Origin: Marinobacter vulgaris
GTDB lineage: Bacteria > Pseudomonadota > Gammaproteobacteria > Pseudomonadales > Oleiphilaceae
DNA length: 64,000 nucleotides
Assembly (NCBI RefSeq): GCF_003344045.1
Contig: NZ_QFWX01000004.1
Coordinates: 62,001 to 126,000, forward strand
Reading direction: 5' to 3'
The notes under the pieces are model-generated. The model was given only the letters and a program-made list of their open reading frames with translations, did not search any database and had not been told where the DNA came from. Below, piece by piece: positions 25,283-35,821 of the stretch. Positions within the stretch are counted from its first letter, which is position 1. The number at the start of each line of letters is the position of its first letter. The position numbers and the translations under genes were made by a program.

Positions 25283-26326
25283 TTATCTCAACCGCCGGGG
25301 ATTGAACTCAATCGTGAACTGGCGGAAATAGCGTTCAAATGTGTCACGTTCATCCGGAATCGGATACCGACTGAGCGATTTCACGGCCCCCAGGGCCGAA
25401 TTATCAAACGCGGTGTTGCCACTGCTGGAGACAAGCGTAACCGAGGCAAGTTCACCCGTGGGCAGCAGGGTAATCTGCAGCCTGGCGGTCATTTCCTCAG
25501 TTGCCGATGACGGTGGATACCACGCCTGACTCAAACGCTCCCTGATCAGCGCCTGGTATTTCTGGCTTTCCGACAACATCTGGATCTCCCGGGCCCGGGC
25601 TGCCGCCGCTTCGCGGCGCCGCCTTTCCTCGGCTGCGCGTTCCTGCTGCGCCTCCTGCGCCAAGGCTTCCAGCTGCTGTTCTTTCAGGCGGCGCTCCCGC
25701 TCCTGGCGCTTGCGCTCCGCTTCAAGACGCTCCTGCTCTTCCCTGGCTTTGCGCTCTGCCTCCTCTTGCCTGCGTTGCTCCTCGGCCCGGCGCTTTTCCT
25801 CGGCCGCCTTGCGGGCGGCTTCTTCCTGGCGACGCTTCTCTTCTTCAGCCTTTTGTCGCTCACGCTCTTTGGCTTCGGCCTCGGCTTTCTGGCGGGCGGC
25901 CTCTTCTGCTTCCTTGCGCTGCTGCTCGCGCTCCTGTCGCGCCGCCTCTTCTTGCTGACGCTGACGTTCCTGTTCGCGTTCCTTTTCCTGTTGGATGCGG
26001 CGCGCCTCTTCGCGGGCTTGCTGCTCCTCTTCAGCGCGCTGACGTTCCGCTTCCTGCTGCCGCTGCCTTTCCGCTTCCTCCTGCCGGCGCTCCTGGTCCC
26101 GATCGGGCTGGTCTACCGGCTCTGTGACGGGGCTCGGCTCCGGCTCGTTCTGGGTAACCAGTCGTGCAGAAATACTTGGCGGCTGGGGCTCGTCACTGGG
26201 TGATGTCCACGACCACCCCGCCAACGCGACCCCAAGAATAAGCCCGTGCATAAGAACCGATATTACAACAGGCGACTTCCAGGGCAACTGCCCTGTCGTC
26301 GTAACATCACGCTCATGACCTCTCAC
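25283..26326 (-). CDS. tolA: TolA
   Basis: An inner-membrane protein spanning the periplasm. It has one transmembrane segment at about residues 18-40 (SPVVISVLMHGLILGVALAG), a long helical domain II (about residues 65-235) that is almost wholly Glu, Arg, Gln, Lys and Ala, and a C-terminal globular domain III with SQAWYPPSS and SLVSSSGNTAFDNSALGAVK. It starts with GTG at 26326 with AGG upstream. At 347 residues it is a little shorter than the E. coli protein (421), the difference being in the helical domain. It is the force-transmitting partner of TolQR. Confidence 0.95.
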   Translation of the reverse strand: MRGHERDVTTTGQLPWKSPVVISVLMHGLILGVALAGWSWTSPSDEPQPPSISARLVTQNEPEPSPVTEPVDQPDRDQERRQEEAERQRQQEAERQRAEEEQQAREEARRIQQEKEREQERQRQQEEAARQEREQQRKEAEEAARQKAEAEAKERERQKAEEEKRRQEEAARKAAEEKRRAEEQRRQEEAERKAREEQERLEAERKRQERERRLKEQQLEALAQEAQQERAAEERRRREAAAARAREIQMLSESQKYQALIRERLSQAWYPPSSATEEMTARLQITLLPTGELASVTLVSSSGNTAFDNSALGAVKSLSRYPIPDERDTFERYFRQFTIEFNPRRLR

Positions 26327-26347
26327 AAAAACCTGCCCGCCCTGAAC

Positions 26348-26794
26348 TCACTCATCGTTGGTCGCTGCTTCGGTAATAAGTCCCACGTTGGTGGCCCCTG
26401 CCGCTTGCAGCTGGGACATCAGACGAACCACCGTACCGTATTCCACATGCTCATCACCCCGAACCAACACCTCACGGTCTGTGCGCTGGGAGAGGATCTT
26501 GGCTATGCGCTCGCGAATATCGCCCAGCGACATGGGATCACTGCTTTCGTCTCCGACATCCATGAAATAGGCGCCATTGCTGTCCACCGAAACCACAATG
26601 GATTCCACGTTCTTGTCGGACTGGATCGGCTCAGAAGTGGTCTCTGGCAGGTCCACCTTGACACCCTGTACCAACATCGGCGCTGTCACCATGAAGATGA
26701 TCAACAACACCAGCATCACGTCGATATAGGGTACGACGTTGATTTCCGACATCGGTTTGCGGCGATTCGCCGGCATCATTCCCATGCCTTTCAT
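26348..26794 (-). CDS. tolR: TolR
   Basis: A 148-residue inner-membrane ExbD/TolR protein. The single helix INVVPYIDVMLVLLIIFMVT (about residues 18-38) contains the proton-channel Asp. The periplasmic domain shows the VxVxxxG and VRGDEHVEYGTVVRLM motifs. It forms the proton-powered motor with TolQ. AGGA precedes the ATG. Confidence 0.95.
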   Translation of the reverse strand: MKGMGMMPANRRKPMSEINVVPYIDVMLVLLIIFMVTAPMLVQGVKVDLPETTSEPIQSDKNVESIVVSVDSNGAYFMDVGDESSDPMSLGDIRERIAKILSQRTDREVLVRGDEHVEYGTVVRLMSQLQAAGATNVGLITEAATNDE

Positions 26795-26837
26795 ATTCCT
26801 GCACTCCCGATTGTCTGTCTGTTACTGACGACGCTCT

Positions 26838-27527
26838 TCACGTGGTTGATTGCTCGCTGTTGTGTACCCGGCGATGAAGAATGCTGGAGAACTCCTCGGC
26901 AAAGGTTTCGTAATTCTTCAGCAGGGCGTCCGAGATTGATGAGAAGCGGTTGTAGGCGATAACCGCCGGAATGGCCGCAAACAGCCCCATCGCGGTGGCA
27001 ATTAGCGCTTCGGAGATACCCGGTGCCACCGTCGCCAGCGTGGCCTGCTGCACCTGGGCCAACCCGCGGAATGAATTCATGATGCCCCATACGGTGCCGA
27101 ACAGGCCTATGTAGGGGCTGGTGGAGCCAACCGTTGCCAGGAAGGGCAAATGCATTTCCAGCCTCTCCTGTTCCCTTGAAAACGCCACCCGCATGGCGCG
27201 CTGAGTGCCCTCCATGACGGCATCGGCATCCCGGCTTTGCTGGCGAAGGCGGGAAAACTCCTTGAAGCCTGCACGGAACAGGGACTCCATGCCGGAGAAG
27301 GGAGTCGGATCGCTGTTCACTTCGCGATACAGCTGCCCCAGATCCATGCCGGACCAGAACCGTTCCTCAAAGGCATTCTGCGCCTGCTTCGCTTTGCGGA
27401 ACACCTGCAGGCGCTGGAAGATGAGCGCCCAGGAAACAATGGAAGCCAGCGCAAGCAGCAGCATGACCAATTGGACCAGTACGCCGGCATTGGCGACGAG
27501 ATACCAAACAGAAAGTTCTGACTCCAC
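26838..27527 (-). CDS. tolQ: TolQ
   Basis: A 229-residue inner-membrane MotA/TolQ/ExbB proton channel. Three transmembrane helices are visible (about residues 14-36, 128-152 and 165-190). The third includes GISEALIATAMGLFAAIPAVIAYN and the second FLATVGSTSPYIGLFGTVWG, with the conserved Thr and Glu/Pro positions of the channel. Translation starts at GTG 27527, with AGGAG six bases before it. Confidence 0.95.
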   Translation of the reverse strand: MESELSVWYLVANAGVLVQLVMLLLALASIVSWALIFQRLQVFRKAKQAQNAFEERFWSGMDLGQLYREVNSDPTPFSGMESLFRAGFKEFSRLRQQSRDADAVMEGTQRAMRVAFSREQERLEMHLPFLATVGSTSPYIGLFGTVWGIMNSFRGLAQVQQATLATVAPGISEALIATAMGLFAAIPAVIAYNRFSSISDALLKNYETFAEEFSSILHRRVHNSEQSTT

Positions 27528-27541
27528 CTTTTACTCCTGGA

Positions 27542-27985
27542 TTATTTCACGTGTGAATTGGTTTTCCGGTCGCTTTCCAGCAACGCCAGCATGTTTTCGG
27601 GTAACCGCCGTGGCCGGCCCGAGTCCAGCGCAACACAGGCCACGCGAACATCTGCGGACGCCAGCACAGCCTCATCATGGAGGCGTATCACCTGCTGACG
27701 GAAGTCCATCCAGACCCGGCCATAAGTCACCGGTTCCGCGGTTACCCGTAACTCGTCGTCCAGCCTCGCCGGCACGCCGTAGTGAATGGACAGCCGCTGC
27801 ACCACATAACTGACGTTATCCGCCAGGCCCGCTCGCAAGCCGACACCCCGGCTGCGCACCCACTCGGTTCGGGCCCGCTCCATGTAATTGAGATAGGTGG
27901 CATGATATACGATGCCACCGGCGTCGGTATCCTCAATATAAACCCGAATCGACAGGCCCAGCGATGGCTCGTAGCGCTCAGTCAA
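27542..27985 (-). CDS. ybgC: Acyl-CoA thioesterase YbgC
   Basis: A hotdog-fold thioesterase of the tol-pal-associated YbgC family. The active-site signature [28 protein letters not shown] lies near residues 16-43, with the catalytic Asp in [10 protein letters not shown]. The start is TTG at 27985, with GGAGGA seven bases upstream; it overlaps the end of ruvB by eight bases. The resulting 147 residues match the family (134 in E. coli). It precedes tolQ by 14 bases. Confidence 0.92.
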   Translation of the reverse strand: MTERYEPSLGLSIRVYIEDTDAGGIVYHATYLNYMERARTEWVRSRGVGLRAGLADNVSYVVQRLSIHYGVPARLDDELRVTAEPVTYGRVWMDFRQQVIRLHDEAVLASADVRVACVALDSGRPRRLPENMLALLESDRKTNSHVK

Positions 27986-29006
27986 ACAGATCCTCCCCTT
28001 CCGGTGCAGCCGGCACCACGCCAAAGTGCTGGTAAGCATTGGAGGTCACCATCCGGCCACGAGGCGTGCGCACCATGTACCCCTGCTGGATCAGGAACGG
28101 CTCCAACACGTCTTCAATGGTGCCTCGCTCTTCACTGATCGCAGCGGCCAGGCTCTCCACGCCCACCGGCCCGCCATCGAACTTTTCGATCATCGCCAAC
28201 AGCAATCGCCTGTCCATGTGGTCAAACCCGAGCGCATCCACTTTCAGCATGTTCAGGGCCTGGTCAGCGATGGTTTCACTGATGCAACCATCCGCTTTTA
28301 CCTCAGCAAAGTCACGCACCCGTCGCAGCAGGCGGTTGGCAATACGGGGAGTGCCCCGGGAACGGCGGGCAATTTCATAGGCGCCGGTGTTATCGATGGT
28401 GACAGACGACAGGCGTGCCGAACGCAGGATGATATCGGTCAGGTCCCTGGTATTGTAGAACTCCAGGCGCTGGACAATGCCAAAGCGATCCCGCAACGGG
28501 GAAGTCAGCAGACCAGCACGGGTCGTGGCCCCCACCAGGGTGAATGGTGGCAGGTCCAGCTTGATGGAACGGGCAGCCGGGCCCTCTCCGATCATGATGT
28601 CCAGCTGGTAGTCTTCCATGGCCGGATACAGCACTTCTTCCACGGCGGCGCTGAGACGGTGAATCTCGTCAATGAAGAGCACATCGCCCGCTTCGAGATT
28701 GGTGAGCATGGCAGCCAGGTCACCGGCCTTTTCCAGCACCGGCCCGGAGGTGGTCTTGATGGACACGCCCATTTCATTGGCAATGATGTTGGCAAGGGTG
28801 GTCTTGCCCAGACCCGGCGGGCCAAAGATCAGCACATGGTCAAGCGCTTCCTGCCGCCCCCTTGCGGCAGCGATGAAGATTTCCATCTGTTCGCGCACGG
28901 CAGGCTGACCAACGTAATCCGCCAGTACACCAGGACGGATAGCACGGTCCTGAACTTCTTCGTATTGTCCGGCCTGGGCTGTAATCAGGCGATCCGATTC
29001 AATCAT
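27978..29006 (-). CDS. ruvB: Holliday junction branch-migration helicase RuvB
   Basis: A 342-residue AAA+ motor that drives branch migration with RuvA. It shows Walker A ([15 protein letters not shown]), Walker B ([10 protein letters not shown]), sensor 1 and the arginine finger region ([16 protein letters not shown]), and a winged-helix C-terminus ([13 protein letters not shown]). Length matches the E. coli protein (336). It is separated from ruvA by 143 bases without a clear gene. Confidence 0.97.
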   Translation of the reverse strand: MIESDRLITAQAGQYEEVQDRAIRPGVLADYVGQPAVREQMEIFIAAARGRQEALDHVLIFGPPGLGKTTLANIIANEMGVSIKTTSGPVLEKAGDLAAMLTNLEAGDVLFIDEIHRLSAAVEEVLYPAMEDYQLDIMIGEGPAARSIKLDLPPFTLVGATTRAGLLTSPLRDRFGIVQRLEFYNTRDLTDIILRSARLSSVTIDNTGAYEIARRSRGTPRIANRLLRRVRDFAEVKADGCISETIADQALNMLKVDALGFDHMDRRLLLAMIEKFDGGPVGVESLAAAISEERGTIEDVLEPFLIQQGYMVRTPRGRMVTSNAYQHFGVVPAAPEGEDLFD

Positions 29007-29149
29007 TGAACTACCCGCTCAGAGGGACTCAACAACATGCCTGCACACTCGTCTCGGGTTTTTGGAGCCCCAATTGTACAAACCGTTCTTTTGCTGTCAC
29101 GTTACGCTCTCTACACAATACGCGCCAGACTGACGGGAATGGCACGCTT

Positions 29150-29782
29150 TCAGTTGGCAGGAATCATGCTCCGCAGCGCCAGGCGGATGAGTTCCTGACT
29201 GGACAATCCCTCCCCGGCAACCTTGCTGATGGCCTTCGATGCTTCCTGGGGTTTGTAACCAAGGGCAATCAGCGCGGCCTCCGCCTCTTCCTCAGGATGA
29301 TGAGCCATTGCACTCCCGGCCTGCGGCGCGCCGACGCTGACTGCCGCGCTCGGCGACCCGGCCACGAACTGCCCCTCAAGTTGCCCTATACGATCCGTCA
29401 TTTCAATAAGCAGCCGCTCGGCCGTTTTCTTGCCCACGCCGGGGAGCTTGACCAGGGCGCTGGCATCGCGGGCCTCAACACAGCGGATAAACTGGTTGGC
29501 ATCAAGCCCGGAAAGGATGCCGGCGGCCAGTTTCGGGCCGACGCCGTTCACCCTGATAAGCAGCCGGAACAGATCACGGTCCAGGCGGGAGGAAAAGCCA
29601 TAAAGACTCTGGGCGTCTTCGCGAACAACAAAGTGGGTATGCAGGACCAGTTCGTCGCCGGTTTCAGGCAGGTTGAAAAAGGTGGTGTAGGGAATATCGA
29701 CTTCGTAGCCTAACCCGGCACACTCTACCAGTGCCTGGGCCGGGGATTTTTCGATCAGGATGCCTCGGATACGACCAATCAA
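29150..29782 (-). CDS. ruvA: Holliday junction protein RuvA
   Basis: A 210-residue junction-binding protein. It has the N-terminal OB fold MIGRIRGILIEKSP, two helix-hairpin-helix motifs (VNGVGPKLAAGILSG, LPGVGKKTAERLLIEM) and a flexible linker before the C-terminal RuvB-binding domain (ALIALGYKPQEASKAI). Translation starts at TTG 29782 with GGGAG upstream. ruvC lies 30 bases away on the 5' side. Confidence 0.96.
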   Translation of the reverse strand: MIGRIRGILIEKSPAQALVECAGLGYEVDIPYTTFFNLPETGDELVLHTHFVVREDAQSLYGFSSRLDRDLFRLLIRVNGVGPKLAAGILSGLDANQFIRCVEARDASALVKLPGVGKKTAERLLIEMTDRIGQLEGQFVAGSPSAAVSVGAPQAGSAMAHHPEEEAEAALIALGYKPQEASKAISKVAGEGLSSQELIRLALRSMIPAN

Positions 29783-29812
29783 CGGGTTTCTCCCTCGACT
29801 TCAATGAGCCTG

Positions 29813-30343
29813 TTATTGCCTTCGGACCCGGTTGTTACGCACTTTGCCGCCGCCCCCAGTTGCCAGCCGCGCCATGCTCTGGCTCATGTGGGCGTGACAG
29901 AGCGCGATACCCAGTGCGTCGGCCGCATCCTCCTGGGGTTTGCGGGACAGCGCCAGCAACACCTGGACCATATGCTGGACCTGGGCCTTGTCGGCGCCGC
30001 CCTTGCCTACCACCGACTGTTTGACCTGGCGGGCGGAGTATTCGTGAACCTCCAGCCCGCTGTTGGCGGCCGCAACAATGGCGGCGCCCCGGGCCTGCCC
30101 CAGCTTCAGTGCGGAATCCGGGTTGCGGGCCATGAACACCTGCTCGATGGCGAACTCCCCGGGCCGGTATTCGCCGATCAGCGTTGCCAGACTATGAAAG
30201 ATAGTCTGCAGGCGTTCCGCCATGGGTTTTTCGCCAACCCGGATACAACCGCTGTCAATGTACTCAATCAACCGGCCTTCGGCACGGATAATGCCATAAC
30301 CGGTGATTCGTGACCCGGGATCGACGCCCATGATGATAGCCAC
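29813..30343 (-). CDS. ruvC: Holliday junction resolvase RuvC
   Basis: A 176-residue RNase-H-fold endonuclease. Catalytic acidic residues appear in [20 protein letters not shown] and in the C-terminal [14 protein letters not shown]. It begins at GTG 30343, with AGGG six bases upstream. It lies 18 bases after aspS. The yebC gene that often sits between aspS and ruvC in gammaproteobacteria is absent here. Confidence 0.96.
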   Translation of the reverse strand: MAIIMGVDPGSRITGYGIIRAEGRLIEYIDSGCIRVGEKPMAERLQTIFHSLATLIGEYRPGEFAIEQVFMARNPDSALKLGQARGAAIVAAANSGLEVHEYSARQVKQSVVGKGGADKAQVQHMVQVLLALSRKPQEDAADALGIALCHAHMSQSMARLATGGGGKVRNNRVRRQ

Positions 30344-30361
30344 GTTGCGCCCTGAACCGCT

Positions 30362-32167
30362 TTACACGTTCCCCGTGGTTTCTTCGTTAACCGCGCCAGG
30401 CTTGGCTGCCGGCTTGCGGCGGCGGATATGAAGCTCACGCAACTGCTTGTCATCCACTTCCCCGGGCGCCTGGGTCATCAGACAGGTGGCGCTTTGGGTT
30501 TTCGGGAAGGCGATCACATCCCGAATCGAGCTTGCGCCGGTCATCAGCATGATCAGACGGTCCAGGCCAAAGGCGAGGCCACCGTGGGGAGGGCAGCCGT
30601 ACTTGAGGGCATCGAGCAGGAAGCCGAACTTGGCGCGGGCTTCCTCATCGCCGATACCCAGGGTGCGGAACACGCTCTCCTGCATTTTTTCGTCGTGGAT
30701 ACGGATGGAGCCGCCACCCAGTTCGGTGCCGTTCAATACCATGTCATAGGCTCGGGACAAGGCGGTTGCCGGTGATGCTTCAAGTTCGGCAGCGGAACAC
30801 GAGGGTGCGGTGAACGGATGGTGGATGGCAGTCAGCCCACCGTCGGAGGTTTCCTCGAACATCGGGAAGTCCACAACCCACAGTGGCGCCCACTCTGAGG
30901 TCAGCATCTTTAGATCGTGTCCGACCTTGATGCGCAGCGCACCCAGGGCTTCGTTAACGACGTTGGTCTTGTCCGCGCCAAAGAAAACGATATCGCCATC
31001 TTCAGCACCGGCGCGCTCGATCACGGCCAGGGCAATATCGTCACCCAGGAACTTGATGATTGGCGACTGCAGGCCTTCAACGCCCTTGGACAGATCGTTG
31101 ACCTTGATGTAGGCCAGGCCCTTGGCGCCGTATATGCTCACGTATTTGGTGTAGTCGTCGATCTGCTTGCGGGTCAGCTCGCCGCCCCTGGGAACACGCA
31201 GAGCAGCCACGCGGCCCTTGGGATCATTGGCTGGGCCAGCGAATACCTTGAAATCCACGCCGGCGACGAGGTCGCCTACATCCACCAGCTCCAGCGGTAT
31301 ACGCAGGTCAGGTTTGTCACTGCCATAACGCTGCATTGCCTCGGAGTAGGGCATACGCGGGAATTTTGGCAGGTCCACCTCCAGCACGTCCTTGAACAGG
31401 GAGCGAATCATGCTTTCGTTCAGGGACATCAGAGTTTCCTCGTCAATGAACGAGGCTTCCACATCCACCTGGGTAAATTCCGGCTGACGATCGGCGCGCA
31501 GATCCTCGTCGCGGAAACACTTGGCAATCTGGTAATAACGGTCAACGCCCGACACCATCAGCAGCTGCTTGAACAGCTGTGGTGACTGGGGCAGCGCAAA
31601 GAAAGAGCCTTCGTGGGTGCGGCTGGGAACCAGGTAGTCGCGGGCGCCTTCCGGGGTTGCGCGGGTGAGGATCGGCGTTTCCACGTCCATGAAGCCGTTG
31701 CTGTCCAGAAAGTTGCGGATATAGCTGGTAACCCTTGAGCGAAAGCGCAGGCGGTTCAGCATTTCCGGGCGGCGCAGATCCACAAAACGGTACTTGAGGC
31801 GAACATCCTCACCCACATCCACGTGTTCATCCAGCGGGAACGGCGGTGTTGCTGCGGAGTTGAGAATGTTCAGCTGCTTGCCCAGCAACTCCACCTGGCC
31901 GGTGGACATGTTGGCGTTCTCGGTTCCGGCGGGGCGGCGGCGTACACGGCCGGTCACCTGGATGACGAATTCACTACGGACTTTTTCCGCCAGGCTGAAA
32001 CTCTCCGGAGTATCCGGATCGAACACCACCTGGGAAATGCCATCCCGGTCACGCAGGTCCAGAAAGATAACCCCACCGTGGTCGCGGCGACGGTGGACCC
32101 AACCGCAAAGTGTGACTTCCTGATCAATGTGAGATTCGTTGATTCCACCGCAATAATGACTGCGCAT
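30362..32167 (-). CDS. aspS: Aspartyl-tRNA synthetase AspS
   Basis: A class II synthetase of 601 residues. It has an N-terminal OB-fold anticodon domain ([20 protein letters not shown]), motif 2 [18 protein letters not shown], the bacterial insertion domain (about residues 290-420) and motif 3 [13 protein letters not shown]. The ATG at 32167 ([13 protein letters not shown]) with GGGAACC upstream fits the family N-terminus better than an upstream ATG at 32209. The enzyme charges tRNA-Asp. It heads the ruv-tol series and is divergent from fabR. Confidence 0.96.
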   Translation of the reverse strand: MRSHYCGGINESHIDQEVTLCGWVHRRRDHGGVIFLDLRDRDGISQVVFDPDTPESFSLAEKVRSEFVIQVTGRVRRRPAGTENANMSTGQVELLGKQLNILNSAATPPFPLDEHVDVGEDVRLKYRFVDLRRPEMLNRLRFRSRVTSYIRNFLDSNGFMDVETPILTRATPEGARDYLVPSRTHEGSFFALPQSPQLFKQLLMVSGVDRYYQIAKCFRDEDLRADRQPEFTQVDVEASFIDEETLMSLNESMIRSLFKDVLEVDLPKFPRMPYSEAMQRYGSDKPDLRIPLELVDVGDLVAGVDFKVFAGPANDPKGRVAALRVPRGGELTRKQIDDYTKYVSIYGAKGLAYIKVNDLSKGVEGLQSPIIKFLGDDIALAVIERAGAEDGDIVFFGADKTNVVNEALGALRIKVGHDLKMLTSEWAPLWVVDFPMFEETSDGGLTAIHHPFTAPSCSAAELEASPATALSRAYDMVLNGTELGGGSIRIHDEKMQESVFRTLGIGDEEARAKFGFLLDALKYGCPPHGGLAFGLDRLIMLMTGASSIRDVIAFPKTQSATCLMTQAPGEVDDKQLRELHIRRRKPAAKPGAVNEETTGNV

Positions 32168-32337
32168 ACCGGTTCCCGTTGTATCTGATGTGTGCGTAAA
32201 AGTTTGCAAAAATGGTTTTGGCGGACCCTACTGCAAAAGCGGCTCATTATAAACACAATGACGGTGAAAATCAGGCTTCCGTTACTGTGGATGACGGTAA
32301 AACGTTTGGCCGCTACACTAAGCGGCTTTACCAGCCC

Positions 32338-32973
32338 ATGGAGCCGCCCTTGTCAGCCAGAGCCGAACAGAAACTCCGCACTCGCCGCGCGCTGATGGAT
32401 GCGGCCCTCGCGCAGTTGAGCGAAGACCGGGGCTTTGGCAGCCTGAGCCTGCGGGAAGTAGCGCGGGAGGCCGGTATTGCCCCCACTTCCTTCTATCGGC
32501 ACTTCACCGAACTGGACGAGCTGGGACTGGCCCTGGTGGATGAAGGCGGGGTGGCCCTGCGCCAGCTCATGCGCCAGGCCCGCAAGCGGATTGCGCGGGA
32601 TGGCAGCGCTATCAGCACATCGGTGGATACATTCATTGAATACCTGGACAACAACACAAACCTTCTGCGGCTGATGCTGCGGGAAAAAACCGGTGTATCG
32701 AAGCCGTTTCGCACCGCGATCAAGGCGGAAATCGATCATGTCGTAACGGAACTGGCAGACGATCTGAACCGGTTCGCGGAACAGCAGGGCAAACCCCTGT
32801 GCGAGGCCAGGCTTGTAGCGGAGGCCATGGTGACATTGGTGTTCAACCAGGGGGCGGAGGCGCTGGACGCCACGTCGAAAGAAAAAGAGGAGCTGAAGGC
32901 AAAACTGAAAAAGGAACTACGGATGATCCTGCTTGGCTCACAGACCCTGGCCCGTGCGGCCCGCCAGAAATAA
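32338..32973 (+). CDS. fabR: FabR-type TetR regulator of fatty-acid unsaturation
   Basis: A 211-residue TetR-family repressor very like FabR. The DNA-binding stretch SLREVAREAGIAPTSFYRHF (about residues 32-51) is followed by DELGLALVDEGGVALRQLMRQARKRIA. FabR controls unsaturated fatty-acid genes (fabA/fabB in E. coli) in response to acyl-CoA/acyl-ACP; targets here are not in the window. The ATG at 32338 fits the family N-terminus. It is divergent from aspS and convergent with the HIT gene. Confidence 0.88.
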   Translation: MEPPLSARAEQKLRTRRALMDAALAQLSEDRGFGSLSLREVAREAGIAPTSFYRHFTELDELGLALVDEGGVALRQLMRQARKRIARDGSAISTSVDTFIEYLDNNTNLLRLMLREKTGVSKPFRTAIKAEIDHVVTELADDLNRFAEQQGKPLCEARLVAEAMVTLVFNQGAEALDATSKEKEELKAKLKKELRMILLGSQTLARAARQK

Positions 32974-32993
32974 GCAACGACTACCCGGTGCTC

Positions 32994-33431
32994 TCAGACC
33001 CCTGACTCAAGTACCTTGATGAGCGGCTTCAGCCTGCTGGTTATAGCCGTCAGCTCATCGGCAGTGTATGCCCGTGGCGGCAGCTTGCCCCAGACCGGGC
33101 CCGGCCAGGCCGGATCGTCCTGAAAACGTACGATGTGATGCAGGTGGAGTTGCGGCACCATATTGCCCAGGGCGGCGACATTCAGCTTGTCACCACCAAA
33201 CAGCTCCATCATGCCCTCCCCTAACCGGGAGGACTCCGCCAGCAATTGCCGCTGCTGCTCGCCTGTCAGCTGATAGATTTCCCTGACGCCCACAACGCGG
33301 GGCACCAGGAGAATCCAGGGCCAGCTGCTGTCGTTCATCAAACGGATCTCGCACAACCCGCTTTGCCCCAGGCTGACGGTATCCGCCTCAAGGCGCTCAT
33401 GTAACACAAACGACTGCCCGGCCCCGCTCAT
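32994..33431 (-). CDS. HIT-domain nucleotide hydrolase/transferase
   Basis: A 145-residue histidine-triad protein. The active-site region MVPQLHLHHIVRF carries the HxHxH pattern near residue 100, and ILLVPRVVGVREIYQL is the usual substrate strand. Such proteins hydrolyse dinucleoside polyphosphates or nucleotide conjugates. The ATG at 33431 has GGAGG six bases upstream and is one base after the ugd stop, so it is the last gene of tadA-galE-ugd-HIT. Confidence 0.85.
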   Translation of the reverse strand: MSGAGQSFVLHERLEADTVSLGQSGLCEIRLMNDSSWPWILLVPRVVGVREIYQLTGEQQRQLLAESSRLGEGMMELFGGDKLNVAALGNMVPQLHLHHIVRFQDDPAWPGPVWGKLPPRAYTADELTAITSRLKPLIKVLESGV

Positions 33432-33432
33432 A

Positions 33433-34776
33433 TCAACCTCCGTGGAACTGGTTCCGGCCACGGCCGATGGCGTAATAGATCATGCCATAGCGCTCCAGCA
33501 TCTCGGGCTCGTACAAATTGCGCCCATCAAACACAGCAGGCTCCTTGAGAGCCGCCGCGATTGATTCGAAGTCCGGCGAACGGAACTCCTTCCATTCGGT
33601 ACAGATTGCCAGTACGTCGGCCCCTTTCAGCGCCTGTTCCTTGGTGCCACAGAGGGTCAACCCGGGCTGGTCGCCAAAGATGCGCTGGGTCTCTTCCATG
33701 GCTTCGGGATCGAAGGCCTGGACGCTGGCGCCGGCATTCCAGAGGTCCTGCATCAGGGTGCGGGCAGACGCCTCCCGCATATCATCGGTATTGGGTTTGA
33801 AAGCCAACCCCCAGATGGCAACCACCTTGCCTTTGAGGTTGCCATTGAAATAGTGACTGATTTTGTCGAACAGGACATGCTTCTGGGCATTGTTCACTGC
33901 CTCAACCGCATTCAGCAGCCGGGAATCGTAATCGCAGTCCCTGGCTGTGCGTGCCAGTGCCTGGACGTCTTTCGGGAAACAGGAGCCGCCGTAACCGCAG
34001 CCGGGGTAGATAAAGTGGTAACCAATGCGGGGGTCGGAGCCGATGCCGCGACGAACGTTTTCGATATCCGCGCCCAATCGCTCCGCGAGGTTGGCGATCT
34101 CGTTCATGAAGCTGATCTTTGTGGCCAGCATGGAGTTGGCGGCGTACTTGGTCAGCTCCGCCGAACGGATATCCATGAAGATCATGCGGTCGTGACTGCG
34201 GTTAAACGGATAATAGACCTCGTGGAGCAGCTCCATGGCTCTCTCACTGTCGGTACCCACGATAATTCGGTCCGGCTTCATGAAGTCATTGATGGCAGCG
34301 CCTTCCTTGAGGAACTCCGGATTGGACACCACATCGAATTCCAGCTCCAGTCCGCGCTTGTCGAGCTGCGAACGCACCGCATCCCTGACCTTGTCGCCGG
34401 TACCAACGGGCACAGTGGACTTGTCCACCACTACCTTGTAATCATCCATGTACTGGCCAATGGATTTGGCCACGGCGGTTACATACTGCAGGTCAGCGGA
34501 CCCGTCTTCGTCCGGTGGCGTGCCCACCGCGATAAACTGTAGGGTTCCATGGGCCACCGCTTCTTCCGTGTTCGTGGTAAACGCCAGTCGACCTGCCTCG
34601 ACGGTATGTTTGACGATGGACTCGAGGCCCGGCTCGTAAATGGGAATCTGACCGTTCTTGAGCTTTTCAATCTTGCCCTGATCCACATCCATGCACAGCA
34701 CATGGTGGCCCACATCGGCCAGGCAGGCTCCGGTAACAAGCCCCACGTAACCGGTACCAAAAATCGTAATTTTCAT
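33433..34776 (-). CDS. ugd: UDP-glucose 6-dehydrogenase
   Basis: A 447-residue enzyme oxidising UDP-glucose to UDP-glucuronate with NAD+. It has the N-terminal NAD site [20 protein letters not shown], the central catalytic Cys in [18 protein letters not shown] and the substrate Lys region [17 protein letters not shown]. The C-terminal UDP-binding domain includes [16 protein letters not shown]. It lies 52 bases after galE. With the 4-epimerase at 13.2 kb it would supply UDP-galacturonate. Confidence 0.95.
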   Translation of the reverse strand: MKITIFGTGYVGLVTGACLADVGHHVLCMDVDQGKIEKLKNGQIPIYEPGLESIVKHTVEAGRLAFTTNTEEAVAHGTLQFIAVGTPPDEDGSADLQYVTAVAKSIGQYMDDYKVVVDKSTVPVGTGDKVRDAVRSQLDKRGLELEFDVVSNPEFLKEGAAINDFMKPDRIIVGTDSERAMELLHEVYYPFNRSHDRMIFMDIRSAELTKYAANSMLATKISFMNEIANLAERLGADIENVRRGIGSDPRIGYHFIYPGCGYGGSCFPKDVQALARTARDCDYDSRLLNAVEAVNNAQKHVLFDKISHYFNGNLKGKVVAIWGLAFKPNTDDMREASARTLMQDLWNAGASVQAFDPEAMEETQRIFGDQPGLTLCGTKEQALKGADVLAICTEWKEFRSPDFESIAAALKEPAVFDGRNLYEPEMLERYGMIYYAIGRGRNQFHGG

Positions 34777-34828
34777 CCGTTAGAACCCTGATGTCTGAAA
34801 TGTATTTTGAGCGCCAGGAAGGCTGGCT

Positions 34829-35812
34829 TCAGCCCTGCTTTCCCTGCCAGATTTTTTCCCAGGCCAGTGCCGTACCGACAATGGTATCCAGATCGTCGTA
34901 ATCCGGCTGCCAGCCAAGCACCTTTTTGATTCGGGAATTATCCGCCATCAATGCGGCAGGGTCCCCTGCGCGGCGGCGGGTTTCCTGCACCGGAAAGTCA
35001 TTGCCCGACTTGCGTTTGACCACGTCGATGACTTCACGGACGGTAAATCCGCGCCCGTAGCCACAGTTCAGTACCCGCGACTCGCCACCATCGGCCATGT
35101 AATCAAGCGCCATCACATGGGCCTTGGCCAGATCCTCCACGTGAATGTAATCGCGGATACAGGTGCCGTCACGGGTGTCATAGTCGGTACCGAATACGCT
35201 CATGCCATCGCGCTTACCGGTCACGCACTCGCAGGCCACCTTGATAAGATGGGTAGCCTCGGGCGTTGCCTGCCCCAGCAGCCCGTCCGGATTAGCGCCG
35301 GCCACGTTAAAGTAGCGCAGAATCACGTAATTCAGGGACGATGCTGCCGCCAGGTCCATGATCATCCGCTCGCTCATCATTTTGGATGCGCCATAGGGAT
35401 TGATCGGAGCCAGGGGCAGATCTTCTGTCAGCACGGTTTCTTCAGGCATGCCATAGACCGCAGCGGTGGACGAGAACACCATGTAAGGCACCTGGTGTTG
35501 CTGAATTACTTTCAGCAGGTTCAGCGTGTTGCGGGTATTGTTGCTGTAATACTTGAGGGGATTTTCAACCGACTCCGGCACGACGATATTGGCGGCAAAA
35601 TGCAACACGGCATCAAAGCGATGCTGGCTGAAGAGTTCAGCAATGGCGGTCTCATCGGCAAGATCGCCTACCACCAGTTCGCCACAGGTGACCGCCCAGC
35701 GATAACCGGTGGAGAGGTTATCGAAAACAACGATGTCGTGCCCGGCCTGGCCCAACTGCCTGACTACGTGACTGCCTATATAGCCGGCTCCGCCGGTTAC
35801 CAGTACTTTCAT
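34829..35812 (-). CDS. galE: UDP-glucose 4-epimerase GalE
   Basis: A 327-residue SDR interconverting UDP-glucose and UDP-galactose. The NAD motif VTGGAGYIGSHVVRQL, FSSTAAVYG serine segment, PYGASKMMSERM (YxxxK) and YNCGYGRGFTVREVID-like C-terminus (here LNCGYGRGFTVREV) are all present. It follows tadA by nine bases and precedes ugd. Confidence 0.94.
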   Translation of the reverse strand: MKVLVTGGAGYIGSHVVRQLGQAGHDIVVFDNLSTGYRWAVTCGELVVGDLADETAIAELFSQHRFDAVLHFAANIVVPESVENPLKYYSNNTRNTLNLLKVIQQHQVPYMVFSSTAAVYGMPEETVLTEDLPLAPINPYGASKMMSERMIMDLAAASSLNYVILRYFNVAGANPDGLLGQATPEATHLIKVACECVTGKRDGMSVFGTDYDTRDGTCIRDYIHVEDLAKAHVMALDYMADGGESRVLNCGYGRGFTVREVIDVVKRKSGNDFPVQETRRRAGDPAALMADNSRIKKVLGWQPDYDDLDTIVGTALAWEKIWQGKQG

Positions 35813-35821
35813 GATCGGTAT

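Noticed and set aside
25766..26203. Hydrophobic, Leu/Phe-rich plus-strand frame opposite tolA
   Set aside because: It is the complement of the Glu/Arg/Lys/Gln-rich TolA helix, which automatically yields Leu/Phe/Ser/Arg-rich sequence.
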